Assembly: GCA_030062745.1 (NCBI GenBank) | Contig: CP099840.1 | Coordinates: 1,922,001 to 1,986,000 of the forward strand | Direction: 5' to 3' | DNA: 64,000 bases | DNA from: Capitulum mitella | Lineage: Eukaryota; Arthropoda; Thecostraca; Pollicipedomorpha; Pollicipedidae | In this document: one piece after another, positions 32,562 through 44,200 of the stretch | Layout of the letters: each line of letters begins with the position of its first letter | Position numbering within the stretch: position 1 is the first letter of the stretch | The notes under the pieces: model-generated | What the model saw: only the letters and a program-made list of their open reading frames with translations | The model's database searches: none | What the model was told of the DNA's origin: nothing | Translations under genes and position numbers: made by a program

Positions 32562-35500
32562 GCCGTGACTCGCCTACAGAGTTCTCTCCTGCCTGGCACG
32601 CCACCACTCGTAGGCGACTGCTCTTGATCACCGGTCGACCACGGTTTTGCTTGACATCCGGTTCTCTAGGCACTGCAGATCGGCCTATCGTCAGCATCGA
32701 CACCAACTACCAACTGCCAACACCATGCACTCGCCACGACATCTGCAGCAGACGACGACACGGCGCGTTCCCCATCCTGCATCCCGTGCGAGCCCGCTAC
32801 AATAGTGGCGAGTTTGCGCGTCATTATCACGCGTTTCAAACGGCGGTACAAGCAGCTGGATAAAATAGAGCTGGTCAATAAATGTAAGTACCTAATTCAG
32901 ATCGCTAATGGTCGGATTTGGGAAAGTTTAAATTCTCTGCTTCACTCAGAAATGATTATTTGTATGCTCATGTTTAATAGGACCAAGAATTTGTGATATT
33001 GTTCGGAAACATAGGACAGAGAGCGGTTTTAAAGTATACTTGTTTGCACACGAAACTGATGTTGACTTTTGCCATTGGTTCTCATATTCGTTGCTAGATG
33101 TCAGGGCAAATAACTATATATCTGTATAGATGTCGCTATAGGTCATGCTCGGATTTCGGAATGCGGAAACAATACTGGCGTTGATGCATATTTCACATGT
33201 GTTTCGCCAAAGAACACATAAAAGAAGGAACGAAATATCAGCGCATGTTTCGAGAGTGTTTAGCCCACTCGAGCTCAACATTAATCACTCAGCAGTCATT
33301 ACTCGGTTCAACTCTGCTACTCATCCACCTTCTTTTCCACGGGGGGAGTTGGAACTTAAAGACGCGGGTGCATCCCCAACTTCATGGAAAGTTAACAATA
33401 CGCCTATGATGTCGCGTGAAATTATCTCAGATTGATGCGCTCACCCCCAATAATTCTGAGAACGTCCAAGTCCTGCTTTCAATGTCGTTATTTCCCATTG
33501 CAATCCTAAAAACCCCTTCTATCCGGCACATCTAAGTGTCACCCTCACGAGATTCCTTTATCCAATAGCTCCGCGATGATCAGTGTTGATCGAGAGAAAT
33601 CTCTCCAAAATCCATCCACAATTGTTACCACCTCGAGACAGTAACAGTTTCTTACTTAATGACATCTGGGAAGCCGGGGTCTAGAAACAAAGGACATGGT
33701 AGCATCAACACCAACAGCAACATGTGAGGTGTTATGGTCGGTTGGCAAGACGTTTGCTCTCTAGACAGTAGCGGATTCTATGAATGAGATTTTAACCCGT
33801 GCACGGCCGTGGGTCAGCGGCGATCACGCCCGACTGGCGGGGTGGTTGACCGCCCCCTCTAACTCACCAACGGTTGGTCGCACGATAAAAATAAACGTAC
33901 CGTTGGAAAGCTCGTGACAAGTAGAGTTCGAAGCTGGTCTCATTTTTAGTTTTGGATAATATGTAAGCAATTTACTCCCCATATATGTTTTCTCATAGCC
34001 AACTGCACGAGACCGAAAAACGGTCTGAATCTCAAGGGCTGTGACTGATAACGCATAGGTAAAGGTACCAACGCACAGGTAAAGGTTCGCAGATGCCATA
34101 CACGTCTAATTTCTCAGATTTGTTAAATATATACGTCGAAACGTTGAGTTAAAAACATGGCAATTTTCACGCCGGCTGTCGCGGGGCGCCGCAGACGTAC
34201 TCAGTAAGAAATTAACGGGAACTAATTTAGCGTTCCTTTATTTTTGTGACATAAGCTTATTCATGTAAATTTTGTTGGTCTTAGTGGTTCTTGTGATGTT
34301 TTCTCATTCTTAAATTCTGGAGAAATTCATTAGTTAGCAGTCTACACAACTGGCGGAGCTTTATTTGCGAGAGCCTGTTTATTTCCAAAATATGGAATTT
34401 TTGCAAACTTTTTGAGGTTCTTGGTATTACTTGCGTCTGCGTTAGCCAGTTCTGCCATTTTCTACCAATTCTAAGTAATTTATCGCTGATTTTGACGGTA
34501 GTACATTTTGGCTCACAACAATTATTCGTGACTTGACCTCAGGTCAATGGCTGGAAGTCATTGATACTTTGCCCTTTGACGGTAACTAGATGTCCGCACT
34601 AAAAATGTTATGAAAAACTCCGCCAATTTCCGAAAAAAAGCGACGACATGTCTTAAAAATACATTTGTCCTGAGGTCCATGGTCCAGAAAAGCCCGAAAA
34701 ATCTGAGACAGAAGATTTGTTGCATCTATCAAGATGTCTAACCCCTGAAAGCATATTTGTGATATCTTGTTTTTCGAAAAAGTTACAGGGCGCTTAACTT
34801 TTTTTGAGCATGGGTCCGTTTGACCTGACCTAGGTCGGACACCTGACTTGACCTGAGGTCAACTATTCCACACAAGGTGTAAAAATGATCAAGCAAAGGG
34901 TACACAAAGTTTCGTGGGGCTCCATTTGTTCCTTCTCTCGCAATCCTAGAAACAACTTAAGGAGGGGGGGGGGGCGGTCAACTGCCCCCAATCGGGGGCG
35001 AGTTAACCACGGCCTTTGCTACTCGGCCCGAGCACACGAGCACACGACAATCCCAGCCATAGCACTACACACAACAAACCGCATGTTAAATCATTTGTTC
35101 ACTGAGAGAAGACTGTGTCCTTGAAATTAACCCCGCTCTCACCGACGTACTTGGCTACTCATTTTTATTCACTGTAAGAACTCGCCAGAATTTCCCTGTG
35201 GAGGTAACACGGGGACTTTGATTACGGTTTCGCGATTCTTTTCCTTACCAGTTTACCTCGAGGGCCAAATTCAAGATCAGAGGATGAGAAACCTCAGAAT
35301 TGAAAAACTTGATAAGCACACCCTTGAAAATGATGTCAAAAGGGAGCAGTGTCCCTATGCAGTTAACGTACTGGTATCAGATCTGTGAAGCTTGGTCTTG
35401 ATGATCAAATTCAAGACCACACGACGAGGAACTTGAGAACTCACACTCGCAGGCTGAATTGGCAACGGGAAATTGTATCCAAATTACCCTTTATGCGTGT

Positions 35501-36284
35501 ACATTCATGATTTTAACCAGCAAGGCAGACATAATTAAGCTCTTCAGATTGCATGGTCCTACGGTTAATCTTTAGCAAAAGGTCGGAGGAGGAAGCCAGG
35601 AATTTCAGCTCTACCTTACTTATTCACTGACTCACCAAGTCAAGCACATTGGACAGACATGAAAGCCCCCACGAACTGTTAAATTTCTTCAGTCTCATTA
35701 ACGTCCCGAGAATTCTTTACCTTCGCTGACCACGGCTTTCGTTAGCACGGTCAGTCGCGTCCACCAGTCAAACTGTATGACCTTGCCACGAGCCGAGCCG
35801 CCAGCGTGATTACCAAACTACTGCCATGACCAGCGTGACGGGATTCACTCGCCAGTCAGCTTAGATTCGCGTCTCGTGCTGAAATCCCCTTCCCACGGCC
35901 CCGGAGCGGTAAATAGCCTGAATGTTCTGTCGCGGTCTCCCGACCTGGGAGCGCCGATTGAGACTGAGAAGAGCCCGACCTGGGGCACGCCCTGATGACA
36001 ACGACCGTGCAATTTCCCTGGAGCGGAGCGGCTCTCGTGGCAGCTCTAGCGGCGCGGGTTCCTGATCTGAGTGTTGTTCCTGCGGCTCCATTCGAGGCCG
36101 TCGCGTGACACCGCCGCTCCTGCAGGCGATGGGCTCCGCCGCGGTCTCTGCGGCCGATGGACACCGGCAGGAAACAGCCGAGGATCATGATGTTCATTTC
36201 GGGAATTTTTGCGAGTTGATTTGTTTGCATTCACAAAAGAAACATTGAATACCGACGAGACATTTGACGGTGGAGCGGGGTGCG
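32562..36284. other. Intergenic DNA between two minus-strand genes
   Basis: This stretch contains the presumed 5' leader and promoter of the WAVE-homology gene (just above 32561), the 3' flank of the coiled-coil gene, and a 1.2-kb repeat element at 33825-35005. No other exon was recognised. A TTTATT (AATAAA on minus) near 35165 could be a distant poly(A) signal for the coiled-coil gene. Confidence 0.45.
33825..35005. mobile_element. Non-autonomous element with imperfect terminal inverted repeats (about 1.2 kb)
   Basis: The left end (33827-33857) reads CGCCCGACTGGCGGGG then TGGTTGACCGCCCCC. The right end, read on the opposite strand (35002-34966), reads CGCCCCCGATTGGGGGC then AGTTGACCGCCCCC. 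The match is clear but imperfect, and the exact ends and target duplication are not resolved. The interior has no coding capacity. It carries two copies of the palindrome TTGACCT-n-AGGTCAA and a segment AAGTTTCGTG also found near the right end of the piggyBac-type elements at 48 and 51.6 kb, so the families may be related. Confidence 0.6.
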
Positions 36285-39200
36285 CTATTTCGGAGGCCGT
36301 CTGCCTTTGGTGGTCATCTTTACGACGAAGTCATCAGCCAGCTTTTTCATCTCGTTTCTCATCCCATGCATGTCATCCACCTTGCCCACTGAAACACAAC
36401 AGCAACCGATAAGCACAGGAAGCTGCATGGTCCAATGTAATGTAACCTGGTGAGAGCACGAGCGGATACAGGAGGCCATTTTGAAGCGGACCAAACCCGT
36501 TTGAGACGGCCCCCTGGTGCGAAGAATCAAGCATTCTTGAACTGTGGCGCAATTAAAATTGCTTATCGTTGTTCCACAATTTCTGTCATTATCACACATT
36601 TCTGTGGTGCACAGAAATGTTAATCTGCAAAAGGGATTTTAGTATTTTAGATAGGAGACAAAGTTTTCTGTCTGGTCTTGATAACCCTAGTGGCATGGAC
36701 CATCCGGCACCTCTTTGGATCCGCTCCTGATAAGCTGAGGTGCGATTCTGAATGAGAACGAAAAGCGGCGCACACTGGACCGAACACCATTCGGTAGTCA
36801 CCATCGCCCATCTCATCAACAACGACGGGCTCATCACCGGCAAACCGAACACGAGGATCTAGGAGATGACAACAAACATGCAAACGGCGCTAGGCACCCC
36901 CCCCCCAAGAATATCGCCCGTCGCCAGGTATTATTAAAACTCGTACGACCCAGGAACGCTGGCTTCATGTGATGGGAGACTGGTCATCTTCACGAGACTT
37001 GCCATGAGGAGACTGTCCTAGTTCCAGGATACTTGGACAACTAATTGCCTGCCCAATTTCCTTCTGCCTGCGTCAGAGGCATCCGGATCTAAAACCGTCC
37101 GGTGTAATACTAGCGCGCGTGTAACAGTGGCGCCAAAGTAGTGTCATTTTCCATCGTGCCACTTCTGGTCTGAAATTGCTCCAAACCTGCCGATCATCCT
37201 GTCATCTATGCCACGGGAAAGCATTGCCTTTTCCTCGCTCCAGAGCAGTATTCTGGGGCGATTCGCTGGGAAAGAGCAGCAGGCAAGCGGATGCCGCGTG
37301 CACTGGCAGTCACGTTTGAGAAAACCGCACCGTCCGCGCGGCAGCCAGCACTGGTCTCGTAGACCTCCAGGCATTAAAGACCCAACCCATAGAGACGCAG
37401 GCAGCCTCTGTTCGGCACCTTCACCGTCGGTGACGAACGTTTTTTTTCAGGGGCGGTAGGCGATAAGGTGGTTTCTGTTCAGTAGCAGACCTTTGAAACA
37501 ACACCTGGATAACTGGCAAGTAATGTCAGGCTCGCAACATGGAAAGAAGAGGCCAGTGGAGACTGCGGCTTTCAGGAGGCCTGCTATACAAGGAGATAAG
37601 CGCCGCGAGACGCGTCAACTTCGCCTCTGTCCCCTTCCCCTTCCATGAAAAGACTGCCATGCGAAGCCCCTTTCGCCTCTAGAGCACATTTCGAGTATGC
37701 ATCTGTAGGTGGGCCCTTAATGATACCAGGGATACGGTAAGCATCATGCCCTGGGTTCCGGTTCCGACCCTCATTGAAGAGCGCGCTCATGATCGACAAG
37801 TATCGGGTTTGTCCTTTTTCACTTCCGTGAAAAAATCTGTCACAACAAATCCCTTCCGGATTCGGAACAAGCATGCAACACGTGTCTGCATTTAGGCCCC
37901 AGCAGTTCGGAAAACATAGTAAATATGCCACCCTAATCTCTGCTTTTTCTTCTCCTCGCTACCAAGCACGAACATAGCCGGACAAGAGTGCTCAGTCCGC
38001 GAAAGCTCGTACTGGAGGAACGCGCCGAGCCCAGCCCGGTGCCGGACACGAGAGGCCGGACGCCCGCGCCACGCCCCGCCCGGCCGAACTCACTCTCGAC
38101 GCCGAGCAGCGGCGCGTGGCTCATCTTGTTGACCCGGAACTGGCTCTTGGGCACGGCCAGCGCGTCGGAGCGGACCGACGCCTGCGAACTCAGGCGGAGG
38201 GGGGCGCCCAGCGCCTCGTACCGCTGCTGCAGGCTGATCATCTTCAGCCGCAGCAGCTCCAGGTCACCGACTGCGGCACGACGGAGGGCGCCGCTTTCAG
38301 GGGTGTGGAGTAACGCGTCCGGTGTTCTGCTACGCGATAATACACAACACAGTGGTATTATAAGGACCGTAATTCCTATCGGCTCATCGAAGTTTACTCA
38401 CCGCCGCGTTGTTTTACGGAGGTCTCACCATTTTTCTCATTCGATCACCAGAAGTGCTCATTCCGAACTTTTTTTTAGCTTTTTTTAGCCTCGCTGGAGG
38501 ATATTCTAACTATTCTATGCTAATACGCAGTATCATTTCAAAAGCCGACTTAAATCATGGCAGGTGTTTGGTGATGACGTGACAGCCTGATCTATCAGCT
38601 GTCCTACTGTCCCTCGCGAGCAATAGTGATAGTGCCACTGGCCTCAAGGCCGACGATATGCCCGACAGCTGCAGCGCCACGGAAAGGGAAAGGGGGAGGC
38701 AGCAGGGGTAGCTGGCCCCCTAGCTTGGGAAAATTTAGGGCGATTGCAATGGCGAGGTTAGAAAGAAAGGACGACAAAATGTGGTTTGAATCTGTGTCTT
38801 GAACACGTGGCGTCTTCGCTGATGCCAGGCGTAAATATCATTACGCCACCGATGCCCAACACTTTACGGCGCGGTAACTTAAAACATGGCAAAGGTATTC
38901 AGGGAAACCGTTATTCTATCATTATACTGTCCGTGTCAGCATGCCAAACTTGATTCTGCGATCGCACTGAAAAAGTTAGCGAAAAATAATTCCGGTGACC
39001 AGATGAGCAATTTTGATAAGTAAATGAGCAGCGTAGTCCAAAGCTGACGACATACATACTATAGACCCAGAAAAGATGAGGTATGGACAAAAACGGCGAG
39101 GCGAGCAATAAAAGCGGTGATCGATGGATTCGGTGAGGGAAGTAGTCAATTCGGTGAGGTTTAGGAAGAAAACGGTGAGGCGAAGAATTATTCCCCGTAT

Positions 39201-41187
39201 AGTTAAAGCTCCGGTATCGGAGAAATGACAAACACGACGGAGCGGGGAAGAGAGGACCAAATAATAATAATGTGAGGACAAAGGGCAGAGGCGCGACGAA
39301 CTGATGACGACGCGTCACGCAGACATTACCAGCACGACAGACCACACGCAGAGAGGTTGTGGCTTTGACAGGCAGCAAGGGAGTGAACAAACGTGGTAGA
39401 CGGGGCGCAGACAAAGGGAAGATGCCGACAGATCCCACGCGTGCAGAATCCGGGCTGGTGACGGACGCAGTGGGAACATCCGTCAGAAAAATGTCGGATA
39501 TCTCACCGGAGGAGGTCGGAAATGACTAACATGAAACGGACAGCGGTTACTGGCAGCCATTGGTGAAACAGGCGGCAAAATCCGCTTTTTGAGTCAAAAC
39601 GACGTCAGCTTATTAGGCGACAGGTGACGCAGGTATGTTATACATCTAACTACAGACGTGACTGACCACAACGGAGGACGCCGTCTAAGGGACATTTCGT
39701 CCAGCGTATTCGGCGATAGCCGTTGAAGGTTAAAGGAGCCAGCATAAACGGAAAGTCGTAAGGTGTTAAAAGGAGAGGACAAACAAAGAAAGGTTAAAAG
39801 AAACGCACAATAAACATGGCGTCAAACCCCGTCATCGCGGACAAGAGAGAAGTTGCGACCACACATTTACGGGCTACAAAGAGATAGGGAAAGCTGAGTG
39901 TCACAACAAACTTTGCAAGTATCACCCAGCACCCTAATTTACGCGATAACGAGCAAAGTCGTCCTGTAAAGCCACTCTGCATCGTCATCCTCTGCTAACT
40001 TCTCGGGTGGGAGCGATTGAAACCTGGTCTTTAAACCATGTTAGACGCATCGACCCGCGGAGTTTAATGGGAATACAAGACAAAACATCGGCAACTTTCT
40101 GATGGGGATCCCTCCTTACTGGGGTTATTAAGGTACGGCAAACAACAAGATCGAAAGCAATTAATCAAGGTAAGCTTCCTTCGAAAAGTGGTCGAGAAGG
40201 TATAGAAGGCGGCTTAAATTCCAGGAGCAGAGTGGGTTCGTGATAGACCAGGCGGAGTTGTGTGTTGCCACGCGCAGCTAAGCGCGCTGAAACATGCAAC
40301 GGTACCCAAAAATTATCCGGATTATGTCATCGTCTGCGGCGCAGTATCATTATCGGTATCCCAAGCCGATAACTTGCATTACGTTCACACCTAAGACCAT
40401 AATAAGACTGGGATCGGACTGAATACTCTGAATTCACTAAAAATACTAATTTAAATGAAATGAATCTGGAATTATTAAGAATGCTCTGATCTGGACTAAA
40501 TACTTTTATTGCACCTGCGCAGATTTATAAATTACCGCAGCGTGCGATTTTTAACGCTGAGGCTTCCTGCCCGCACTTTGAAACGAACGAGCTGCAAAAA
40601 ATCCTGATGTGCAATGGAGTGGACTTATTTGAAAACGAAAGCTTGCCTTTAGTCTGTTGAAAACTGTTCCCCATGATTTCGTGGTATCACATTGTGGATT
40701 TTAACACGACGGGGTTTTTTCGATCCATAGAGACACGGGTTAATTTTAGAAGCGACAGTAAATGATTTGCTCCAGCAGCTGCCGATTAAGAATTTGCACG
40801 GCATTTCCCAGCAGATGAAGTCGAATCAAAACACGTTTATAATAATTGTGTGCTTTGCATAGATAAGCGAGAATCTTAAACTTTAGCATAAGACACTAAA
40901 AATTGGATGTTAATGTACAGTTTGAATAGATAGGCAACAAATCATTTTTTAGAGCCATGATATTTTGAGGCTTTGACAAGTAGAACTATCTGGTGGCAGG
41001 AGTTTCACCTAAACACTCCATTTCCAGAAAACGGTTGAAGATGCGCAGACGGCCGTAAGCCCCTGGAACTCTCGATGTTTCAGTACGCGTGTTTGCCACG
41101 ATGCAAATTGCCAATGTCGTCGCACATATTGGCGATAACAAGCAGACAGAAGACGGACAGATAGGCATAGATATATGCCGAAAGGCA

Positions 41188-41224
<37 letters not shown>

Positions 41225-44200
41225 CGCTCGCATGCATTTCAGCACAAACCAACGCAGGATGGCAGTTTTAGAGCCATTGTCGCCAACACCTGTGATTCGC
41301 ACCGGTCCGACCGCGCGGCTTGCGTTCCACTGGGCGGCGTCCGCCGTTTCGCGTACCTGACTCGGTCTGGCTGGGCTTCCGCGTCCAGCCCTGGGGGCGC
41401 GAGACGAAGCGCAGGCTGCGCAGCTGCTGGCGCACCGAGCCGCGAGCCGAGCTGAGCCAGGCGCCGACCGTCCGCAGACGGCCCTCGGCCAGTTCGCGCC
41501 GCGCCCGCTGCTCGCTCAGCCTCTTCTCCAGTTCCTCCACCTGTTTGTCCACACTGGGGACGGGAGGGTGGTCAGGCGAGAGCCGATCAGCTCCTCCACC
41601 TGTTTGTCCACACTGGGGACGGGAGGGTGGTCAGGCGAGAGCCGATCAGCTCCTCCACCTGTTTGTCCACACTGGGGACGGGGGGTGGTCAGGCGAGAGC
41701 CGATCAGCTCCTCCTCCTGTTTGTCCACACTGGGGACGGGGGTGGTCAGGCGAGAGCCGATCAGCTCCTCCACCTGTCTGCACGGACTGGGACGGGGAGG
41801 ATTCCCAGACGTGAGTCTCTCAGGCTCTCCACCTGTCTGTACAGACTGGGGGACAGGGGAGGGGATTGTCAAACGTGAGCTGCTCAGCTCCTCCACCTAT
41901 CTGCACCGGCTGGGGGCCGGAGGACTGTGAGACGTGTTGGGCGTGAGCAGATCAGAGTCCTCTTCAAGTGATAACGCAGGAACTTTTCCAAGACCCGAGG
42001 AGCCAGAGTCACTTTGGACATATTTTGCCCATTCAGCATCAAAGGGATAATGCTGAAATCATTCAAAACTTGATAGGGCCGGCTGCCAAGTTATGAGAGT
42101 CGCTGCCCTACTCGCCCTAAGGGCTGCTACGCCCCTGCTCCAAGTCCTTCTGTTCACACAGCCTGGGGACTAAGAGGGCTGTCAAATGTAAGCTTTCAAG
42201 GTCCTCCGTCTGTCTGTCCAGACTAAAAACGCAGAGGACTGTCAGATGTGAGCCGATCAGAGCCCTCCGCAGGTTCTCCACCTGGCTGTCCAGATTGAGG
42301 AGAGTTGATGTAGGCCAGGCGTAACTGATAAAGAAGATCACAGCAATAACTGCAATCATCCATCTAGACGCTGAGCCAGGGCACGGATCGTAACATTCAG
42401 AGGTGCAAAACTTTACGCAACAGTGTGTTGAAAATTTTTGAAATATGAAGCTATTTCGTAACACAAAGGTCTGGAAAGGAACATGAAGAAAAGTCCTTTC
42501 CTACGTACTGTTGTGACTAAAGTTCCCAGGAACAAAGACATCTGCGCTAAGAATACGCAAACCCCCCGGTCATCAAAAGTCTGATTTGAATAGTCAATGG
42601 TGCATGTATCAAACTGATTTTTGAAAGAAAAACGGAAAAAGACTTCGTTCTTTACTAAAATGCATCTCAAAGCTACATTGTTTGTTCACTTAGGGATCAC
42701 TTGAGTTACACGATTCACAATAGCACGAAGCTTCTCGCAAGAAAAGTGAATTTCATTTAGAAAGCAAAGAAGCGAGGTATACTTCACATTCCTAGCTGGC
42801 GACGAAAATGGGCACGAAAGTGGCTAAGCCACTGTTAAAACATCGTTTACAAGATAAACAGAGTTGTCCAAACTCCAATTAAGTTCCACAACGAAATTAC
42901 GAAAGCTCCTGAGACAAACTTCGCTTTGCTAAATATGAAGGGTAAATAATGACGGCCTCACGGAGAACCCTTCACAGTCCTCCTTCAGAACGAGACCATC
43001 AGCCCGCTAGTCTTGCTGCACAAATTCCCAGACAGCAGACAGTACTTCCGACCAGCGCCTGTCAGCTTCAAGCTGCAGTGCGCCAGAAGCCGCCTTATTG
43101 TAGTGTGAGCGGATGCGTACAGCCTGGCACTCTGGGCGTCATCCACTCGCACTGTCGGTACGCCAGGATCAATACTGGCCTCGGCCGGCGGTCCGAGCGC
43201 CGGCAAACAAACGGCTCGTACATCGCGCCATGCGCCGCAACGCGTCCAAACTCAATGGATGAGCCGCTCCTGAAAACCTGCAACTGCAACGCCACGAAGG
43301 GGCCGGCCCGTGCAGCCAGCATTGACGATGAAAGGGTAAAGGTCGCCCGTCATTGACCCGGCTGTCGCAACGAGGAACTTCGCTTCTAGGCTCACGATCC
43401 CTTGAAAAGAATGCCAGGTCAGAAGCGTACCGTGGTCGATAACGTTTCTTCCCGGAGAGGCGCCGGATGAAATATGTCTCGCGCGTTTCTACCTCACTGA
43501 TCACTGGCAGAACAGTATTTTAGGCCAATGACATACCTGCAACGTCAATGCTGCATCACATCTGCACGAACTAAAAACCGTGTGTTTCCCCCGCCTCCCT
43601 CCTCCTCCTGCCACTCTCTTATTGCGAGTATCTTTTCTGTCCTGCATTGCTCTGCCGTGCCTGGGTCTCGCACACCTGATCAGTACCGTAATATCCTCAC
43701 TTCCCCTGGCACCCACTCATCTCGGGCATCTCCCTTGCGGGACGAATTAGTTCCTGCCGCCCTCCCCGAGGGGGGATCAGCACAGCGCCAGCGCCGCGCC
43801 CGCAGCCGCCGGGGCCGCGGACCGACTCACGCCTGCATCGCCTCGGCGCCGGTGTGCAGCACCGAGGACAGCACCGTCTCCGCCTCGGCCAGCTGCTGCA
43901 GCTGGTTCTGGCGCAGTGTCTCCACCCGCTCGCGCTCCCTGTTGAGGTACGTGTGCCGACCCATCTGCTTCTCGAACCTGCGGGGCAGGGGGTGGCCGTG
44001 GCGAACGGGACGCGCAGGAAAACGTGACGGCATCTGTGCAGGCCGCCGCTGCCGAGCCACAGGACATTTGAATAAAACCACTCAGATGATTTATGACGAG
44101 ACGGTCTTCTAGATTCCATCACAACTATTTAAATACTTTTCACTCAGTCGGGAAAGCCGGCTTTTTTAGCAACAAAATGCTGCCCTTACAAACAATGGAC

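Noticed and set aside
38784-38856. tRNA gene
   Set aside because: A-box-like and B-box-like sequences are correctly spaced, but no acceptor stem or cloverleaf forms. It was kept only as a weak SINE candidate.
41541-41920. CRISPR-like array
   Set aside because: The repeats are contiguous, with no unique spacers, in a eukaryotic intron. It is an ordinary tandem repeat.
41568-41930. Open frames repeating SSSTCLSTLGTG or VDKQVEELIGSRLTT
   Set aside because: These are readings of the tandem repeat around the splice acceptor. Only the first exon-like portion next to 41553 joins the gene in frame.
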